Shown one piece after another: positions 62,558 through 64,000 of a stretch of 64,000 nt of DNA (its first letter is position 1; each line of letters starts with the position of its first letter). This stretch comes from Methylocystis iwaonis. GTDB taxonomy: Bacteria; Pseudomonadota; Alphaproteobacteria; Rhizobiales; Beijerinckiaceae. The stretch spans positions 248,001-312,000 of the forward strand of contig NZ_AP027142.1 of NCBI RefSeq assembly GCF_027925385.1, read 5' to 3'. A program made the position numbers and the translations under genes. Below the pieces are notes generated by a model that saw only the letters and a list, made by a program, of their open reading frames with translations, made no database searches and was not told the origin of the DNA.

Positions 62558-63448
62558 TTAGTTTCGCTCGCGCAGATAGTCTTCCAGCAAAGCGACAGCG
62601 GCCTTGCGTTCCGCCTCATTGGCGGTCGCCAGCGCCTTTGCGTGCGAGTCGACGATCCATTGCTCGTTGACCCCGCCGCCCGCCGCAGCGTCGCGGGCGA
62701 GCGTCAAATACATCAGTCCGCGCGCTTTCTGCGCGCCGCCGCCCGCCTCGCCGTTGAACATCAATCGGCCAAGCATGGCTTGCGCCTGCGCATGGCCTTT
62801 GCGCGCGGCAAGCTCGAGCCAATTGACGCCCTGCCGCATGTCTTTCTTCACGCCTGCGCCGTCGAGATACATGCGGGCGAGATAAAACTGCGCGTCGGCG
62901 TTGCGGAAATAGGTCGCCGCGTAGCGGAAGAGATCAAAGGCGCGGTCGAGATCGGGCTCGATCTTGGCCGAGGTCAGGCCGTCGCGCAGATAAAGGCCGA
63001 CCGCCACAAAGGCGTTCGCCGCCATGGAGCGCTCGCGCGGGTCCGGCTCCTCCTCGGCGAAATGGTCGACGATCTTCGAGAAGTAATCGTAAGCCTTGGC
63101 GTCGTCGCGGTTGACGCCGTCGCCGTCGGCGTACATCCGGCCGAGCTTCCACTGCGCCAGCGGCTCGCCCCCTTCGGCGGCGTAGCGCAGCGCGGCGACG
63201 GAGGTGGCCGCATCGCCGGCGTGATAGCTCTCCAGCCCGGCGCGCAGAGCGGCGCGGGGATTCTTGAAGATGGGAAGCGGCGTTGTCTCCGGCGCGCGCG
63301 CGGAGGGGGCGTCGAGCGCCGGGGCGGGGGCGACGAAGGCGGTCACGAGCATGGCGAAGCTCGCCGCGAAGAGGCCGAGCGGAAGCGCCACACGCTTTGT
63401 CGTTTGCGGTGCGGCGAGAGTAAAATATTTTTGCGCGGATCCGACCAT
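62558..63448 (-). CDS. exoR: ExoR-like periplasmic Sel1-repeat regulator
   Basis: A 296-residue exported protein: hydrophobic signal near residues 20-45 (ALPLGLFAASFAMLVTAF), then Sel1/TPR-like repeats (ALRYAAEGGEPLAQWKLGRM, FYLARMYLDGAGVKKDMRQG, AQAMLGRLMFNGEAGGG). Spacing and wording match ExoR, which binds and inhibits the sensor ExoS/ChvG and so controls exopolysaccharide and motility. No chvG/chvI is in the window. The start at 63448 has GAGGAAG nine bases upstream. Confidence 0.83.
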   Translation of the reverse strand: MVGSAQKYFTLAAPQTTKRVALPLGLFAASFAMLVTAFVAPAPALDAPSARAPETTPLPIFKNPRAALRAGLESYHAGDAATSVAALRYAAEGGEPLAQWKLGRMYADGDGVNRDDAKAYDYFSKIVDHFAEEEPDPRERSMAANAFVAVGLYLRDGLTSAKIEPDLDRAFDLFRYAATYFRNADAQFYLARMYLDGAGVKKDMRQGVNWLELAARKGHAQAQAMLGRLMFNGEAGGGAQKARGLMYLTLARDAAAGGGVNEQWIVDSHAKALATANEAERKAAVALLEDYLRERN

Positions 63449-63877
63449 AATTATCCGACTTCCTCGACCCGAGACGCCAAGCTGGCGCCTGAACGCGACA
63501 CACGCACCGGCCGGCATCCTCGACGCGCAACGAAAAATAGGAGAGCGCGCCCACGGGGCGAGGTCGCCGCCGAAGGTGTCTTCCCGCGTCTTGGAGGAGC
63601 AAGTGACAGGGGGGAGCTTATCTCAGCTTTTATGGCTGAAAAGGGGCTTCTGAGCCATGTTCGCGGCTGTTAAATCTAATCTTCGGTGCCTGTTGCAACA
63701 ACAACACAACTACTGTTGCAAAATTGCAGCAGGCGGCAGGCTTGGGCCCTGCCATTCGGCTCGAATCCTACCGAGAGATTAACGCTGTGCGTTTCTCGCC
63801 CCTTGGGAGTTGTGCTTACATCCCCAGAGGCCGATGGGGCGAATCAGGGCCCCGGCCCCGCGCATAAGGACCGACGC
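63449..63877. other. 429-base intergenic region upstream of the cytochrome c gene
   Basis: No convincing gene. TGTTGCAA occurs at 63691-63698 and again at 63714-63721, and the first is part of the palindrome TGTTGCAACA; this may be a regulator site. A GC-rich stem GGGGCGAATCAGGGCCCC-like region lies at about 63835-63860, just before the cytochrome start. It probably holds divergent promoters. Confidence 0.4.
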
Positions 63878-64000
63878 ATGGCATCATATTCACGCGCCCC
63901 CGTCTTCATCAGCCTTGCTGCGAGCGCCGCGCTTTTCGCTGCGCCCGCTCTCGCCGCCGGGGATGCGCAAAAGGGCGCGGTCATCGCCAAGCGCTGGTGC
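63878..64000 (+). CDS. c-type cytochrome, partial (5' end)
   Basis: 41 codons are visible before the right edge. The signal peptide SYSRAPVFISLAASAALFAA then PALAAG is followed by GDAQKGAVIAKRWC, the usual opening of class I cytochromes c, where the last Cys would begin the CxxCH heme motif. The heme motif itself is cut off. A periplasmic electron carrier is inferred. Confidence 0.72.
   Translation, partial: MASYSRAPVFISLAASAALFAAPALAAGDAQKGAVIAKRWC

Noticed and set aside
1..64000. tRNA, rRNA and riboswitch genes
   Set aside because: Looked for CCA-ended cloverleaf patterns, rRNA-like stretches and cobalamin or SAM riboswitch-like regions in the gaps; none was convincing by eye. A covariance-model scan would be decisive.

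Overview
This GC-rich window is most likely chromosome from an alphaproteobacterium of the Hyphomicrobiales (Rhizobiales). The evidence is the EcfG-NepR-PhyR stress locus, the lptB/rpoN/hpf/ptsN order, a class I lysyl-tRNA synthetase, CobS, an ExoR-like Sel1 protein, and gene style resembling Methylocystis/Methylosinus-type bacteria. No methane-oxidation gene is present, so the genus is a guess. No rRNA, tRNA or CRISPR array was seen.

Left part (1-33 kb). Housekeeping genes are mixed with small accessory units: DUF971 and moaA, two VapBC-type toxin-antitoxin pairs, lysK, a UdgX-type uracil-DNA glycosylase, fumC, the general stress response switch (ecfG, nepR, phyR and a KGG-repeat protein), and the ptsN-hpf-rpoN block, which has a degenerate histidine kinase between rpoN and lptB. 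Then follow leuD, a Popeye-like membrane/cNMP protein, an L,D-transpeptidase, serC, bolA, a J-domain protein, cobS (without cobT), two DJ-1-type genes and a three-gene glycan cassette. Two sites match the EcfG consensus GGAAC-N16-CGTT exactly. One precedes nepR-ecfG. The other precedes an operon of two tiny membrane peptides flanking a larger membrane protein.

Middle part (33-46 kb). mutS, an acidic protein with a probable frameshift, rsmD, an rluB-type pseudouridine synthase with a tandemly repeated basic tail, tadA, a patatin, a dehalogenase-like hydrolase lacking its expected catalytic His, and a beta-carbonic anhydrase. Next come two near-identical 1464-bp IS4-family insertions, each with intact 9-bp target duplications. 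Their transposase appears to need a -1 frameshift at A5G6.

Right part (46-62.4 kb). This is the most coherent and interesting block, an apparent sulfide/persulfide defence island. An ArsR-family regulator of BigR/SqrR type sits among genes for a sulfide:quinone oxidoreductase-like enzyme, cytochrome bd oxidase (cydP-cydA-cydB-cydX), two DUF2892 membrane proteins, a Crp/Fnr regulator, a persulfide-dioxygenase-like metallo-hydrolase, a TauE/SafE exporter, an HMA-transporter-cupredoxin-LysM fusion, cytochrome c', and a divergent MFP-RND-AhpD-like-rhodanese operon. A shared 22-bp AT-rich element lies in front of four of these units, including the regulator's own promoter. The inferred logic is sulfide oxidation by SQR into the quinone pool, quinol oxidation by the bd oxidase, and persulfide handling by the rhodanese and dioxygenase. 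Export of sulfur species or toxic products would fall to TauE and the RND pump.

The window ends with an ExoR-like periplasmic regulator and the first codons of a c-type cytochrome. Palindromic intergenic repeats of several families are scattered throughout. One family, with arms starting GTCATTGCGAG, occurs five times.
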